Position numbers and translations under genes: made by a program. The notes beneath the pieces are model-generated. The model did no database searches, had not been told where the DNA came from, and was given only the letters and a program-made list of their open reading frames with translations. From Bryobacteraceae bacterium (GTDB lineage Bacteria > Acidobacteriota > Terriglobia > Bryobacterales > Bryobacteraceae), in the NCBI GenBank assembly GCA_030041495.1, contig JASHNT010000107.1, forward strand, positions 1-64,000: DNA of 64,000 nt, written 5' to 3'. This document shows positions 1 to 9,202 of the stretch, piece after piece (within the stretch, counting starts at the first letter, position 1; each line of letters begins with the position of its first letter).

Positions 1-139
1 GCCGTTTGCGCCACTGATAAAAACTATGCTCGCTGGCCCCGCGCTGTCGGCAGATCGCCCGAACCGACATTCCGCTCTGCTGTTGCTCGGCCACCAACTG
101 ACGCCAGAACTCCCGCCGCGATTCCTGTGTCTTTGACAT
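1..139 (-). CDS. IS66-type transposase accessory protein (TnpA-like), partial
   Basis: The reverse strand from an ATG at 139 reads into the window edge and gives 46 residues starting MSKTQESRREFWRQLV. The pattern of a short N-terminal helix followed by a helix-turn-helix with GMSVRAICRQRG and SFYQWRKR is typical of the small DNA-binding TnpA-type protein of IS66-family elements. The C-terminus lies outside the window, so I cannot tell whether the element is intact. No terminal inverted repeat is recognisable in the 63 bases before the next gene. It suggests an insertion-sequence boundary just left of the surface-polysaccharide locus. Confidence 0.7.
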   Translation of the reverse strand, partial: MSKTQESRREFWRQLVAEQQQSGMSVRAICRQRGASEHSFYQWRKR

Positions 140-202
140 GCCGCCAGTATCGGCTAACAACTCCCGCCCGCCAAGTGGTGTTCATGTGATGCGTACCGAC
201 GT

Positions 203-1570
203 TCAGGGATTCTTGGCGAGAGTCGTCGGCAGGCTGAAGGAAATCTCCAAAACGACATCCACATCGACAGAAGCGCCATCAGTCGTGGCCGGCTGAAACT
301 GCCAGGAAGTAACGTCCTGAAGCACGGCTCGCTGGACCGCCGGGGAAACCTGAGTGAGAAACGTGACGCCTTCGAGCTTGCCGTTCTTGCCGAGGCTTGC
401 AGCAAGCTGAACTCTGGCTCTGGTCCGGTCGGCGGGTGGCGTATGATCCACGATCTCAAGTTTTCGCAATGGCACCGGAGCTCGCACTAAAGGCGTCTGG
501 CCCGGCTTGGTTTGGCGATCGGCAAACCACATAATCCAATCTCCGGAATAGATCGGCATGTGCTCCATCGGAATCACGATGGCATAAACGTCGCGCCCCT
601 GAAAGCGGGCGTCGACGGCCGGCGGAATTGAGCGGCTGGAAACCCGCAGCGGCGCCGACACAGTGGGCTGGGGAATGCCTCTGACAATATCGGCGTACAG
701 GATCTGTTGTGTCGGCGATGGTGGAGCGATGTCTGGTTTAGGTTGACGGATCGTAAGATTCGGTATCGTGACGGTAGCTTCATTGACCCCACCGCTCGCC
801 GCCGGCCCTTGCTCGGGGGCCTTGGAGAATTGGGCGGGCCGCTCACCGTTGGGCAGCGGGACATCGGCCTTATCGCTGGGGTGCAGGCTAGCGACGGCGA
901 TATCAGCAGTGGAGTTTCCCGCATGCGCATTGGCGGCCTCGGGAGCTTTCTTCGGGGGCGGAGGAGTCAGCGAGAAAACCGGTGAGGGAACCACCGGCGG
1001 CGGGGCGGTTGGGACAGAGGGTAGAGAAGGGCTATCGAGAACCTGAATTTGAAGCGGCAGGGGCGAATCCCGCTTGGCCGGCGGAGGCGGAACAAACGTC
1101 TTGGGCTTGGGCTGCTCGGGCGGAGGAGCAATGCTGTCGAGCTTGGCGACCAACAACGGCGCGGACAGGTCCCGAGTGACGTCCAGAGCCGGAACCGGTG
1201 TTGACACGAACATCTCTCTCGACTTGGGTTTGGGCGATGTAGCGATGATCGCCTGCTTGGACAATTCGACTCCGCGGGGAGTCGGGCGTTTGCCCGCGTT
1301 CTCCAGCGGCTTGACATCCGGCACTTTGGGCGGGAAGTGATAGTAGACAATCTTCACTTCGTGCGGCTTGATGAATTCGTCGTAGACCAGTCTGTCCGGC
1401 AGGGCGCCGGAGAACCTGGAAGCCGTGAACAGTAGGGCGATAATGCAGCCGTGCACAGCCACCGAAGCGAGGAACGACGAAACACGAAGCGGGTAGTCCG
1501 GCAGCGCTTCGTCCAAATCAGTTGCGATGCCGTTCAAGGGTTCGTTGGGGACCTTGACCTTAACCCGCAT
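203..1570 (-). CDS. TonB-like energy transducer, proline-rich
   Basis: 455 residues with the layout of a TonB protein. A cytoplasmic N-terminus is followed by one membrane segment (about residues 30-52), a long proline-rich periplasmic spacer with PPPP and PKP runs (about 90-320), and a C-terminal domain (about 380-450) with the TonB-type pattern LGKNGKLEGV...VQRAVLQDVTSWQFQPA. TonB proteins carry proton-motive energy from ExbB/ExbD to outer-membrane transporters; no exbBD is nearby. The gene starts at ATG 1570 and probably uses the extended -10 on the reverse strand at 1629-1637. It is unusually long for TonB. Acidobacteria have many TonB paralogues, so its partner transporter cannot be inferred. 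Confidence 0.75.
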   Translation of the reverse strand: MRVKVKVPNEPLNGIATDLDEALPDYPLRVSSFLASVAVHGCIIALLFTASRFSGALPDRLVYDEFIKPHEVKIVYYHFPPKVPDVKPLENAGKRPTPRGVELSKQAIIATSPKPKSREMFVSTPVPALDVTRDLSAPLLVAKLDSIAPPPEQPKPKTFVPPPPAKRDSPLPLQIQVLDSPSLPSVPTAPPPVVPSPVFSLTPPPPKKAPEAANAHAGNSTADIAVASLHPSDKADVPLPNGERPAQFSKAPEQGPAASGGVNEATVTIPNLTIRQPKPDIAPPSPTQQILYADIVRGIPQPTVSAPLRVSSRSIPPAVDARFQGRDVYAIVIPMEHMPIYSGDWIMWFADRQTKPGQTPLVRAPVPLRKLEIVDHTPPADRTRARVQLAASLGKNGKLEGVTFLTQVSPAVQRAVLQDVTSWQFQPATTDGASVDVDVVLEISFSLPTTLAKNP

Positions 1571-1628
1571 AGACGCTGAGACCCGAATTCGAGGGGACTC
1601 GGGGCAGGTGTCTTCCTCCTACTCTCGC

Positions 1629-1678
1629 AGGATAACAGAGCAATCGGTGGTCACTTTACCAGGGATTGGTACTGGGCT
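1629..1678 (-). promoter_or_regulatory. Probable promoter of the TonB gene with upstream 14-bp motif
   Basis: On the reverse strand an extended -10 (TGTTATCCT, 1629-1637) lies about 60 bases before the start codon. Upstream at 1665-1678 is a 14-bp sequence (forward ATTGGTACTGGGCT) that recurs exactly at 4063-4076, in the same orientation upstream of the SLH-protein gene. No good -35 is visible. Promoter function is inferred. Confidence 0.35.
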
Positions 1679-1745
1679 GAATCGCCGCCGTACCGGAACG
1701 AATCTGGGCGAGTCGAGCTCCCGCCACCAACCGCCAAGCCTCGCC

Positions 1746-4004
1746 TTAAGGCGCGCCCATGATCGCACGCATTACCATCGGGGCCATGTCCGCTCGAGTC
1801 ACGGCCGCCGTCGGGCAATATTGGCCGGAACCGCATCCCGTCCAAAACTGCAGATCCATCATCTTTTGAATGAACTTGAAGTAGGGGCTGCTAGCCGGGA
1901 CATCGCTGAAATAAGGTGTTTCTGTGTACGTGAAACTGGTCAGTCCATTGGCCTGCATCCAGGCTTCGATCATGAAAACAGCCATCTCCTCCTGCGTGAT
2001 CGTATTCGTGGGGCAAAAATCCGGCGGCGAGGTGGAACAACCCGCAGTGATCCCGAGCTGAGCAATCCGCTGCACAAACGGAAAGTAGTTGCTCGACGAC
2101 GGCACATCCTGGAAATAGGCAGTGGAAGGGTAACTCAACGTCGTGCCGGTCGCGAGATCGAGTCCCACGACTAGGAACACTGCCATTTCGGCACGCGTGA
2201 CGCTGGTTGTTGGGCAGTAATCTAGGGGTGACGTGCTGCATCCCGCGGTGATGCCGTCTTCGTACATCAGGGTAATATAATCGTAGAACTGTGATCCCAC
2301 TGCTACGTCGCCGAATATCTGAGTGGATCCGCCTTCCATAGCTTTGAACGACTGCCCTCCGGCGGAGACAGACCCAATTTGGGCGAGGCCGGTCGTGTTC
2401 GGCGCGGCGATCAGAGAGAACGTACCGTTCCCGCTTCCCGATCCTCCGCTGAACGAAATCCAACTGGCCGCGTTCGTCGTCGCCGTCCAAGAACAACCGC
2501 TACCGGTGGCGACGGTCACTGTGGTCGAGCCGCCGGTGACGGCAAATGAGCGCGTCGTGGGAACCAACGCTGTCTGGCAGTAGCTGGGCGCGAGGATCTC
2601 CACTGCCGTCAGATTGTACGCATCGGCTGTCGGCTCCAAATCGTTGATGCTAACCGCAGTGCCGCTCGAGGGAGTAGTGTTGATCTGGGTTTGCACCCAG
2701 TAGGCGTTGTTGCTGGTAGTGAGATCCTGATAAACCAGGTTCTGCAGCGGAGCGGTGGTTCGGGATATGCCGCTGGTTGGATCTTCTCCGACACCGATCA
2801 CGAGCGAACCGTCGCGGGTGGTGGTTAACGTAGCCGAAGGCGCCCCGGAAGCCGCGCTCGCGCTCACCGTCGCGCCGATTGCTCCGGAACCGCTTGATCC
2901 AGACGGGTCGATACCCTGAAAACTCATGACCGTGATCGACGAGTAGACACTGGCCGACAGGTTCGCCGTGACCGTCACGTTGCTGAGCACGACGGGAGAG
3001 AAAGCACGCCAGACCTCGGCCGTGCCGGCTTGGGCGTTGGTTCGCTGCACCAGCACCCAGGGGACGCCCGCTCCCGTTACTGAATTCACTGTAACTGCCG
3101 AAGTCGATGGGCCGGCTCCAACAAACGCCAGCAGCAGCTCGTTGGCTGCTGTGGTCGAAAACGCTGGCGATGCGATACTGGATACCGCACCGGTTGAGCT
3201 TTGGGAGACCGTCGCGTCTGGCGTAACGCCAATCGGCGAGGGGGCAACCAGCCACACCGCAGAATTTGCCGATGCTGTGCCCAGCGTAGCTGTGATGGTG
3301 ACTTTAGTGTCCGCAGTCACGGACGAAGTCGCGACCTGAAAGGTCGCCATGGTTCCGCTGGAAACAGTAACCGACGACGGAATAACCACGCTGGAGCTGT
3401 TGGCTCCAAGGGCGATTGACGTTCCGGAGACCGCTGAGCTTATGGTTGCCACGCAAGTGGACGGGGCTGGCGGAATGACCGAGTCCGGAGTGCACGACAA
3501 ACCTGTAAGCGTGGGGCCGCTCTGCTGAATCGTTACGGTGCCCCCCGTTACCGATGTCGGGATTGCGGAGCCGCCTAAGGAGGGGCCGACGCCGCCCGAA
3601 ACCTGAATCACCGATGAGGTATCCGTCGTCGTTCCGGAAAGCGTGAAGTTGAGCGTCGCCACCACGCCATTGGCGATGGTGTTGGAGTTGATGCCATAAA
3701 CGACGCAAGTGGCGACTCCAGATCCACCATTGCAAGAAATCGTTTTCCCGGCCGCCGAGGCAGCGGTGCCGAGGCTAAAAGACAGGGCAGTGAAGTCCTT
3801 CGTCGCGTAGCTCACCGTCCATTGAAGCGCTGCCGGTTGAGTAACAGTTGCGCTCAAAGAGAGGCTGAGACCGACAGCGCTCCCTGGGGTGCCGGTCGCG
3901 GAGGAGAGCCCCAATGATACGGTCTGAGCGGCAGCCAGGTTGATAAAGAGAACCCCGAGGGTCAGAGGGAAGATTCTTTTCGGCAGTTTAAAGTTATTCC
4001 GCAT
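1746..4004 (-). CDS. Secreted multidomain protein with cohesin-like, BACON-like and S-layer homology repeats
   Basis: 752 residues. A signal peptide ends near residue 26 (LFINLAAAQ). Residues about 27-160 resemble a cohesin-type beta-sandwich and 160-260 an Ig-like segment. A Ser/Thr/Ala-rich domain follows (about 265-470), then a BACON-like module (about 480-560; CSWTATTNAASWISF). The C-terminal 190 residues hold three SLH-like repeats, each with an F-x-D-V-x-x-x-S/F-x-F/Y-x-x-I core and a 'DYCPTTSVTRAEMAVFL'-like turn. SLH repeats normally anchor proteins to the envelope. It is probably a surface or adhesion protein of the neighbouring polysaccharide locus. The domain calls are by eye. Confidence 0.72.
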   Translation of the reverse strand: MRNNFKLPKRIFPLTLGVLFINLAAAQTVSLGLSSATGTPGSAVGLSLSLSATVTQPAALQWTVSYATKDFTALSFSLGTAASAAGKTISCNGGSGVATCVVYGINSNTIANGVVATLNFTLSGTTTDTSSVIQVSGGVGPSLGGSAIPTSVTGGTVTIQQSGPTLTGLSCTPDSVIPPAPSTCVATISSAVSGTSIALGANSSSVVIPSSVTVSSGTMATFQVATSSVTADTKVTITATLGTASANSAVWLVAPSPIGVTPDATVSQSSTGAVSSIASPAFSTTAANELLLAFVGAGPSTSAVTVNSVTGAGVPWVLVQRTNAQAGTAEVWRAFSPVVLSNVTVTANLSASVYSSITVMSFQGIDPSGSSGSGAIGATVSASAASGAPSATLTTTRDGSLVIGVGEDPTSGISRTTAPLQNLVYQDLTTSNNAYWVQTQINTTPSSGTAVSINDLEPTADAYNLTAVEILAPSYCQTALVPTTRSFAVTGGSTTVTVATGSGCSWTATTNAASWISFSGGSGSGNGTFSLIAAPNTTGLAQIGSVSAGGQSFKAMEGGSTQIFGDVAVGSQFYDYITLMYEDGITAGCSTSPLDYCPTTSVTRAEMAVFLVVGLDLATGTTLSYPSTAYFQDVPSSSNYFPFVQRIAQLGITAGCSTSPPDFCPTNTITQEEMAVFMIEAWMQANGLTSFTYTETPYFSDVPASSPYFKFIQKMMDLQFWTGCGSGQYCPTAAVTRADMAPMVMRAIMGAP

Positions 4005-4062
4005 TCCTTTTCTTTCCTACAACCCTCATCGTCAGATGGGTCCAGTACGATAGCTACAAACC

Positions 4063-4076
4063 ATTGGTACTGGGCT
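4063..4076 (-). promoter_or_regulatory. 14-bp motif upstream of the SLH-protein gene
   Basis: Forward ATTGGTACTGGGCT, identical to 1665-1678. In both places the motif lies 60-100 bases upstream of a reverse-strand gene, in the same orientation. A shorter version of its complement (AGTACCAA) sits just above the -35 of the glycosyltransferase gene at 15562-15569. It could be a regulator site shared by the surface genes; this is inference only. Confidence 0.3.
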
Positions 4077-4244
4077 CTGTGGATATGTTAGTTTTCTCCA
4101 ACGGACCGGTCGATTAGAGAAACCCCATGTCGATGCGCTAAAAACTACCTACTGAGTTTCGGGGTGGCCGTGCAATCGAGCCTCCATAAGCTATATCCTT
4201 CCAATCGAATTCGATACAAGCCTTGCTGGGCTTGTTCCCCAGAG

Positions 4245-4262
4245 AAAAGTACCGGTACTTTT
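4245..4262. promoter_or_regulatory. Perfect 18-bp palindrome in the divergent region between the SLH gene and the sugar operon
   Basis: AAAAGTACCGGTACTTTT is a perfect inverted repeat with no spacer. It lies in the 333-bp non-coding region (4005-4337) between the reverse SLH-protein gene and the forward glycosyltransferase operon, about 54 bases before a possible -10 (TAGACT, 4316-4321). A dimeric regulator site is the simplest reading. The rest of this region shows no coding potential but has several further GTAC tetramers. Confidence 0.4.
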
Positions 4263-4337
4263 ACCCGAGGACGGTAGTCTTTACACGGCGCGGTCCGTAC
4301 CCGGATGCCATCTGGTAGACTGCAAGTAAGCGCTGCG

Positions 4338-5330
4338 ATGCTTCCTCGGACGTTGCATATCGGAGGGTACTGGAGAGGTCCGAACGACATGGTCCGTCAA
4401 ATGATGCTGGGGCTTCGCGCGGCGGGCGCGCAAGTTTACGAATTCAATACAGACCTGAATCTTGAAGCGCTGGATTGCGATGGACGCGCTTATGATCGCG
4501 GTACGTTCGGTCCGGTCTGGCTCCGGTGGGAGGCTTTGCGCCCGGTAATCGAGGAGTTTGGTGCCGAGTTAATTATCTGTAACGCCGGAGGGCTTAGCTT
4601 TCAGCCCGAGGTGGCAGGCACGCTCCGGACACGAATGATGTTGTTGGGCATTGCGCTGAGCGATCCCGACGTTTTCCGTGCGGCCACCAGCCGGATTGCG
4701 AAAAATTTCGATTTGTTCCTCACCAACGCGGCCGGCATGATCCCCAACTACGAGGCGAGTGGAGCGACAGTGGACGTGCTTCCGCTGGCCACCAATGAGG
4801 AGTTCTTCCATCCCGTTCCGGCCCGGCCTGAATGCGCCTGTGATGTGCTGGTGATCGGCCGCGCCAACCCGGACCGTGTCGAACCGGTCCAGCGCCTTCA
4901 TCAGCATTTCAACGTGCACCTCTACGGAGAAGGCTGGGAGCTGCATGGACTTCCGAGCCGCGGCCTCCTGTATGGCGACGAGCTTCTGGCAGCCCTCAAC
5001 TCGGCCCAGATCTCGGTCATCTTCTCGTACACCCCTGCTGGACATGCGATCGGCAAAGTCGCGATCTTCGATTTCATCGCCGGTGGAGCGCTGCTGGCGA
5101 CAAATTATCTCGCAGAAGTCGAAAAGTACTTTGAATATGATCGGGAAATCATAGGCTTTAACGGTATTGAAGAACTCATTTCCAAGATTCGATTCTACAT
5201 TTCGCATCCCGCCGATGCCCGAGCGGTTCGAGAGGCGGGACGCAAACGGGTCTTGTCCGAACATGTATGGCGCAAGGTCTGGCCAGTGATCCTGGAACGG
5301 GTCCGGGCCGTGCGGGCAGCCCCATGCTAG
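4338..5330 (+). CDS. Glycosyltransferase, CgeB/GT-B-like
   Basis: 330 residues from ATG 4338 (MLPRTLHIGGYWRG); an in-frame start at 4305 would add 11 residues. The N-terminal half has the Rossmann-like pattern of a GT-B enzyme (RTLHIGGYW; VLVIGRANPDRVEPV). The C-terminal half carries the CgeB/spore-maturation-type glycosyltransferase region (LLYGDELLAALNSAQISV, then GKVAIFDFIAGGALLATNYLAEVEKYF), where the sugar nucleotide binds. It is the first of three overlapping genes with a GNAT acetyltransferase and a DegT aminotransferase, so it probably transfers or builds an N-acylated amino sugar in surface polysaccharide. Donor and acceptor are unknown. Confidence 0.75.
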   Translation: MLPRTLHIGGYWRGPNDMVRQMMLGLRAAGAQVYEFNTDLNLEALDCDGRAYDRGTFGPVWLRWEALRPVIEEFGAELIICNAGGLSFQPEVAGTLRTRMMLLGIALSDPDVFRAATSRIAKNFDLFLTNAAGMIPNYEASGATVDVLPLATNEEFFHPVPARPECACDVLVIGRANPDRVEPVQRLHQHFNVHLYGEGWELHGLPSRGLLYGDELLAALNSAQISVIFSYTPAGHAIGKVAIFDFIAGGALLATNYLAEVEKYFEYDREIIGFNGIEELISKIRFYISHPADARAVREAGRKRVLSEHVWRKVWPVILERVRAVRAAPC

Positions 5331-5842
5331 AAGGCGGCGTCGAGGCCATCGGCGACGGAGTGATTCGCCTCCGCGGTGTCTCCCCATCCGATACGGAGCT
5401 CTTATACGTTTGGAGGATGGATGAGAGCAGCCGGCTCATGTTTCGGCACACCGGGTTTGTCTCCTTCGACTCACACCGCGCGATGGTGGATCGTCACTTG
5501 GAATGGGGGCTGCCGGACCGTTGGTTCGTCGTTGAAGCGGCTGACAAGCGTGTCGGGACAGTCTCACTTTACAATTTCAGCGAGGACCGGAGAGTTTGCA
5601 AATGGGGCCGCTTCATCATTGCGCCCGAGGCACGCAACTTAGGCTATGGCAAGCGAGCCCTGAAACTTCTGATCCGTTACGCGCGAGGCATAGGCGTGAA
5701 GACGCTCAAGTGCGATGTCCTTGCGGCCAATGGCGTGGCGTTACGCCTGTACCGGGATCTGGGATTCACCGAGACGGGCGCTCAGGAGTGCGCGGGCCGC
5801 ACGTTCTTGACATTGGTAGTCGACTTGGGCTCTGAAGAGTGA
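5324..5842 (+). CDS. GNAT-family N-acetyltransferase (amino-sugar acetyltransferase candidate)
   Basis: 172 residues from ATG 5324, overlapping the end of the glycosyltransferase gene by 7 nt. The GNAT acyl-CoA-binding motif is visible as RNLGYGKRAL (about residues 104-113), preceded by the beta-4 strand WGRFIIAPEA and followed by VLAANGVALRLYRDLGF. These enzymes transfer an acyl group from CoA to an amine. Placed between a glycosyltransferase and a sugar aminotransferase, it most likely acetylates the 4-amino group of a nucleotide-linked sugar, as PseH/WecD-type enzymes do. The exact substrate is inference. Confidence 0.8.
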   Translation: MLEGGVEAIGDGVIRLRGVSPSDTELLYVWRMDESSRLMFRHTGFVSFDSHRAMVDRHLEWGLPDRWFVVEAADKRVGTVSLYNFSEDRRVCKWGRFIIAPEARNLGYGKRALKLLIRYARGIGVKTLKCDVLAANGVALRLYRDLGFTETGAQECAGRTFLTLVVDLGSEE

Positions 5843-7017
5843 TGGAACCGATTCATCTGTTTCGTCCGCAATACCGCACGGAGGAGGCTCTGGCTGAAAT
5901 TCGCGAATGTCTCGAGCAGGGCTGGACCGGTGCCGGAGCCAAGACGATCGAGTTCGAGCAAGCCTGGATAAGGTACTCCGGGTTTGCGCACGCGCATTTT
6001 GTGAATTCCTGCACCGCGGCGTTGCATCTTGCGCTCAAGTTGCTGAAGGAAGACGGCCGCTGGGCGGAGCACGACGAAATTATTACCACGCCATTCACAT
6101 TCGTCTCGACCAATCACGTCATTCTGTACGAGCGGCTCAAGCCCGTCTTCGCGGATATCGATGAGTATCTCTGCCTGGACCCTGCTTCGATCGAACGCCG
6201 GATTACGCCGCGAACACGCGCTGTCTGTTTTGTGGGAATCGGCGGAAACATCGGGCGTTACCGCCAGGTGCGTGATCTGTGCCGTGCGCGGGGGCTGGCT
6301 CTGATTCTCGATGGCGCGCACATGACCGGAACCTGGATCGGTTCAGAGCATGCCGGCGCGGATGCGGATGCCGTGGCGTTCTCTTTCCAGGCTGTGAAGA
6401 ATCTGCCGACGGCGGATGCCGGAATGGTGTGTTTTGCCCGGAAAGATCTCGACCAGGAGGTTCGGAGATGGTCCTGGCTCGGAATCGACAAGGACACCTA
6501 CATGCGCTCCGTGCAGCAAGCCGCGACGTACCGATGGCGCTACGACGTGCCGCACGTCGGCTTCAAATATCATGGGAACGCGGTAATGGCTGCGCTCGCC
6601 CTGGTCGGCCTCCGTCATGTGGAAGAAGACAACCACCGGCGCAGGGAAATCGCCGGCTGGTATGACGAAGCGTTAGAAGCTTTGAGCGCCATTTGCAAGA
6701 TTCCTCAACCAGATGGTTTTCGCTCTTCACGCCACCTTTATCAAGTGTTGGTGGACCGCCGCGATGAAGTTATTCTTGGCCTGAACCGCCGTGGTATTTT
6801 TCCAGGCATGCACTATGCAGACAATACGTGCTACCCGATGTACAGGTACGCGCACGGGAGCTGTCCGCGGGCTGAGCAGGCCTCCGCGAGGATCCTCTCG
6901 CTTCCGATGCACTTGGGATTGAATCGCGGACATATCCATCGGATCGCGGAGGCGCTTGACGAGACGACGGCTGAGCTACAAACCGACGGGTGTTCAGCGG
7001 GCTTGCAGCGTCCGTAG
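5842..7017 (+). CDS. DegT/DnrJ/EryC1-family PLP-dependent sugar aminotransferase
   Basis: 391 residues from ATG 5842, which shares its A with the GNAT stop codon. A GTG three bases upstream is also possible. It has the classic DegT architecture: NSCTAALHLAL for PLP phosphate binding (about residues 55-65), TTPFTFVSTNHVILY, the cofactor-contacting Asp in ILDGAH (157) and the Schiff-base lysine in FQAVKNLPT (186). Such enzymes aminate keto-sugars on nucleotide carriers with glutamate. Together with the two upstream genes it forms a compact amino-sugar modification operon. The C-terminal tail after about 380 looks unstructured. Confidence 0.88.
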   Translation: MEPIHLFRPQYRTEEALAEIRECLEQGWTGAGAKTIEFEQAWIRYSGFAHAHFVNSCTAALHLALKLLKEDGRWAEHDEIITTPFTFVSTNHVILYERLKPVFADIDEYLCLDPASIERRITPRTRAVCFVGIGGNIGRYRQVRDLCRARGLALILDGAHMTGTWIGSEHAGADADAVAFSFQAVKNLPTADAGMVCFARKDLDQEVRRWSWLGIDKDTYMRSVQQAATYRWRYDVPHVGFKYHGNAVMAALALVGLRHVEEDNHRRREIAGWYDEALEALSAICKIPQPDGFRSSRHLYQVLVDRRDEVILGLNRRGIFPGMHYADNTCYPMYRYAHGSCPRAEQASARILSLPMHLGLNRGHIHRIAEALDETTAELQTDGCSAGLQRP

Positions 7018-7018
7018 T

Positions 7019-9202
7019 TCACGGGGTGGCTTGCATCGAGGTGGAGGCGCCTAACTCGTTATTCACCGTTACCGAAACCGCGGAGACCGCGTTAACTATC
7101 GATTGGTTGGCCGCCAGCCCCTGGAATGTGAACGGAATCGACACCGTGAACTCGCCGCCATAGGCGTTGGAGGCGGTGCTCTGGAACCATAACGCCGATG
7201 CCTGGCTTAGGTCGAATGTGAATTGACTGTTGGGCATCGAAAAGCCCTTGGCCGGCGCGATCTGGATTGTAGATGATGTTAAGGTCCGCGTAGTCGCAAA
7301 ACCCGTAGCCTGGACAGTGAAGCCGTTCGCGGAGAGAGCAGTGAGCTGCACGGCGATGATCTGCGGAGCGGCCGGAGCTACCGTAAATTGCAGCGTGGAA
7401 GGAGTAGCAGGTGTTAGAGGGACGTTGCCAGCTTGGGTAGCGAATGAGGGCGTCAACGTGACGGTCTCAGCGACTGTTCCAGTTTGCAGCCCCAACTGAG
7501 TTCCCTGCGTGCCGAACATCGCCGCAGTCTGGTTCGCAGGAATGGTGAAAGATACTGTCGTCCCCCCACTCGCAAATTGCACTGCTGGATCGGCAGGGAG
7601 CATCCCCGTGGCGCTGATGGTCAGGGAACCTGAAATCGCCACAGGATATGCGTTTGCAAGGCTCAGGCCTATTGTGGGCTGGGCAAATGGAGCGGTGGTC
7701 CCGCTCGGTCCAGTGATCGTGTACGGAGGCAACGGCGGAGGTTGCGTTCCGGAGCCGACCAAAGCTACGGAGGTCGCATCGAGCATCAAAGTCCCGTTGG
7801 AGTATCCTAGCGCCGTTGGCGTGAACGTGATCTCAAGTTCAAAATCGCCATTCGGAGCTAAGGTGACGGGCAGCGGCGGTGTACCGGCGACCGAATAAGG
7901 CCCGCTCACCGGAGTCACACCAATATTTGAAATCGTCGCTGGAAGAGTCCCCGTGTTCTTTACGTCGAAGATCAATTGCTCAGACTGGGTGATCATCACT
8001 GGGCTGAATACCACGGAGCTGTTAGTCGTACTCAGCGTGATCGACGTCCCGTTGGCCAGGTAGGAGAACACCAAGAGCGGTCCCAATCCCGTGCCACTCA
8101 GCGTAAAGGTATCTGAGTTCACAAGTAGAGTTCCCGGGAAGCTTCCCGGCGTGGTCGGCGCGAAGTTGATTGTGAAGGTCAGGCTCCCGTTGGGCGCCAG
8201 TGTTTGCGGAACCACCGGCGGCGTTGCGAATTGATAACCCTGTCCGGCCAGCGCAATCGAATTCACGGTCCCGCTGGCAGTTCCGGAGTTGAGCACGTGA
8301 ACAGTTATGCTACTGCTGCCGCCGACGTTCGTCCCGGGGAAGGAGATCGTGCCGCCCGGAGATACGGTGGGTGGTGTCGTATTGAGGAGCTGATAGGTGA
8401 AACTTGGTGAAATTCCGGTACCAGCCAGATTCACCGTGACCGGCGGGCCCGACCCGAAAGAAATTGTGACCTGACCGGAATTCGAGCCAACGGCAGTAGG
8501 CGTGTACAAAACCAGAACCTGGAGGTTGCCCCCATTTGCAGCAACGGAGTACGGGAATGGAGGAGTGCCCTGTAAGCTGAATCCGCTGCCGGGGGTGATG
8601 GTAATCCCCGTCACAGTGCCTGCGCCGCTTCCAGTGTTGGTCACATTAAGCGATGCCTGGGAAGTGGCTCCCGCGACAGTTGCGGGGAAGGGAATCTGTC
8701 CGCCCGGCGCCAATGCAACCGCATTCAGATTGGTCTGCAGAATGTAATACAGCGAGAATGTTGGTGCGATGCCTTGCAAGGCGATCGAGATCGTGCCGCC
8801 ATTTGCCTGCGTCGCCGACAACGTCTCGACGTAAGAAAGGCTGAGTTGCGCTGTGTCCTGACTTCCGTTCGTCGGCGAAAACGTGACATTGAGAGTCGCG
8901 CCGCTACCCGGGCTCAGGCTCAGCGGGGGCTTTCCGCTTAGCGTCGCGGTGAAGACGCTGGATCCGACGATACTGGGCTGTTGTGGGATCGTGACTTGAC
9001 CGGTCCCGGTGTAGGTGATGAGGATTTGAGCTGTCTGGGTGCTGCCAACGGCCGCCCCCATCGTAACGGCGCCGCCGTTCTGGATGGTTATGGCGCTCAC
9101 ACCCGGCTGCGTGACCAGCAACGAGAAAGGAACCTGCGCTGCCGCCGTCGCACTCAGCACAAGCAGCAGAGTTCCGGCTAAGCTGCCTTTACCGGCGATC
9201 AC
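7019..9202 (-). CDS. Large secreted protein with Hydin/ASPM-like (choice-of-anchor D) beta-sandwich repeats
   Basis: 727 residues with a signal peptide (cut near TAAAQ, about residue 22), then repeated Ig-like beta-sandwich units of about 100 residues. Each unit has the pattern 'F...V.VG..S......NTG.....ISNI.....F.......P..LAPNG...L.I.F.PT..G...G.L......T..L.GTG'. This is the Abnormal-spindle/Hydin type common in acidobacterial secreted proteins. The last roughly 200 residues are a different beta-rich module. It is the last gene of the operon that starts with the NusG-like antiterminator and overlaps the previous gene by 4 nt (ATGA). It ends 1 nt from the convergent aminotransferase gene. Likely a surface or matrix protein; no enzymatic motif is visible. 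Confidence 0.7.
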   Translation of the reverse strand: MIAGKGSLAGTLLLVLSATAAAQVPFSLLVTQPGVSAITIQNGGAVTMGAAVGSTQTAQILITYTGTGQVTIPQQPSIVGSSVFTATLSGKPPLSLSPGSGATLNVTFSPTNGSQDTAQLSLSYVETLSATQANGGTISIALQGIAPTFSLYYILQTNLNAVALAPGGQIPFPATVAGATSQASLNVTNTGSGAGTVTGITITPGSGFSLQGTPPFPYSVAANGGNLQVLVLYTPTAVGSNSGQVTISFGSGPPVTVNLAGTGISPSFTYQLLNTTPPTVSPGGTISFPGTNVGGSSSITVHVLNSGTASGTVNSIALAGQGYQFATPPVVPQTLAPNGSLTFTINFAPTTPGSFPGTLLVNSDTFTLSGTGLGPLLVFSYLANGTSITLSTTNSSVVFSPVMITQSEQLIFDVKNTGTLPATISNIGVTPVSGPYSVAGTPPLPVTLAPNGDFELEITFTPTALGYSNGTLMLDATSVALVGSGTQPPPLPPYTITGPSGTTAPFAQPTIGLSLANAYPVAISGSLTISATGMLPADPAVQFASGGTTVSFTIPANQTAAMFGTQGTQLGLQTGTVAETVTLTPSFATQAGNVPLTPATPSTLQFTVAPAAPQIIAVQLTALSANGFTVQATGFATTRTLTSSTIQIAPAKGFSMPNSQFTFDLSQASALWFQSTASNAYGGEFTVSIPFTFQGLAANQSIVNAVSAVSVTVNNELGASTSMQATP

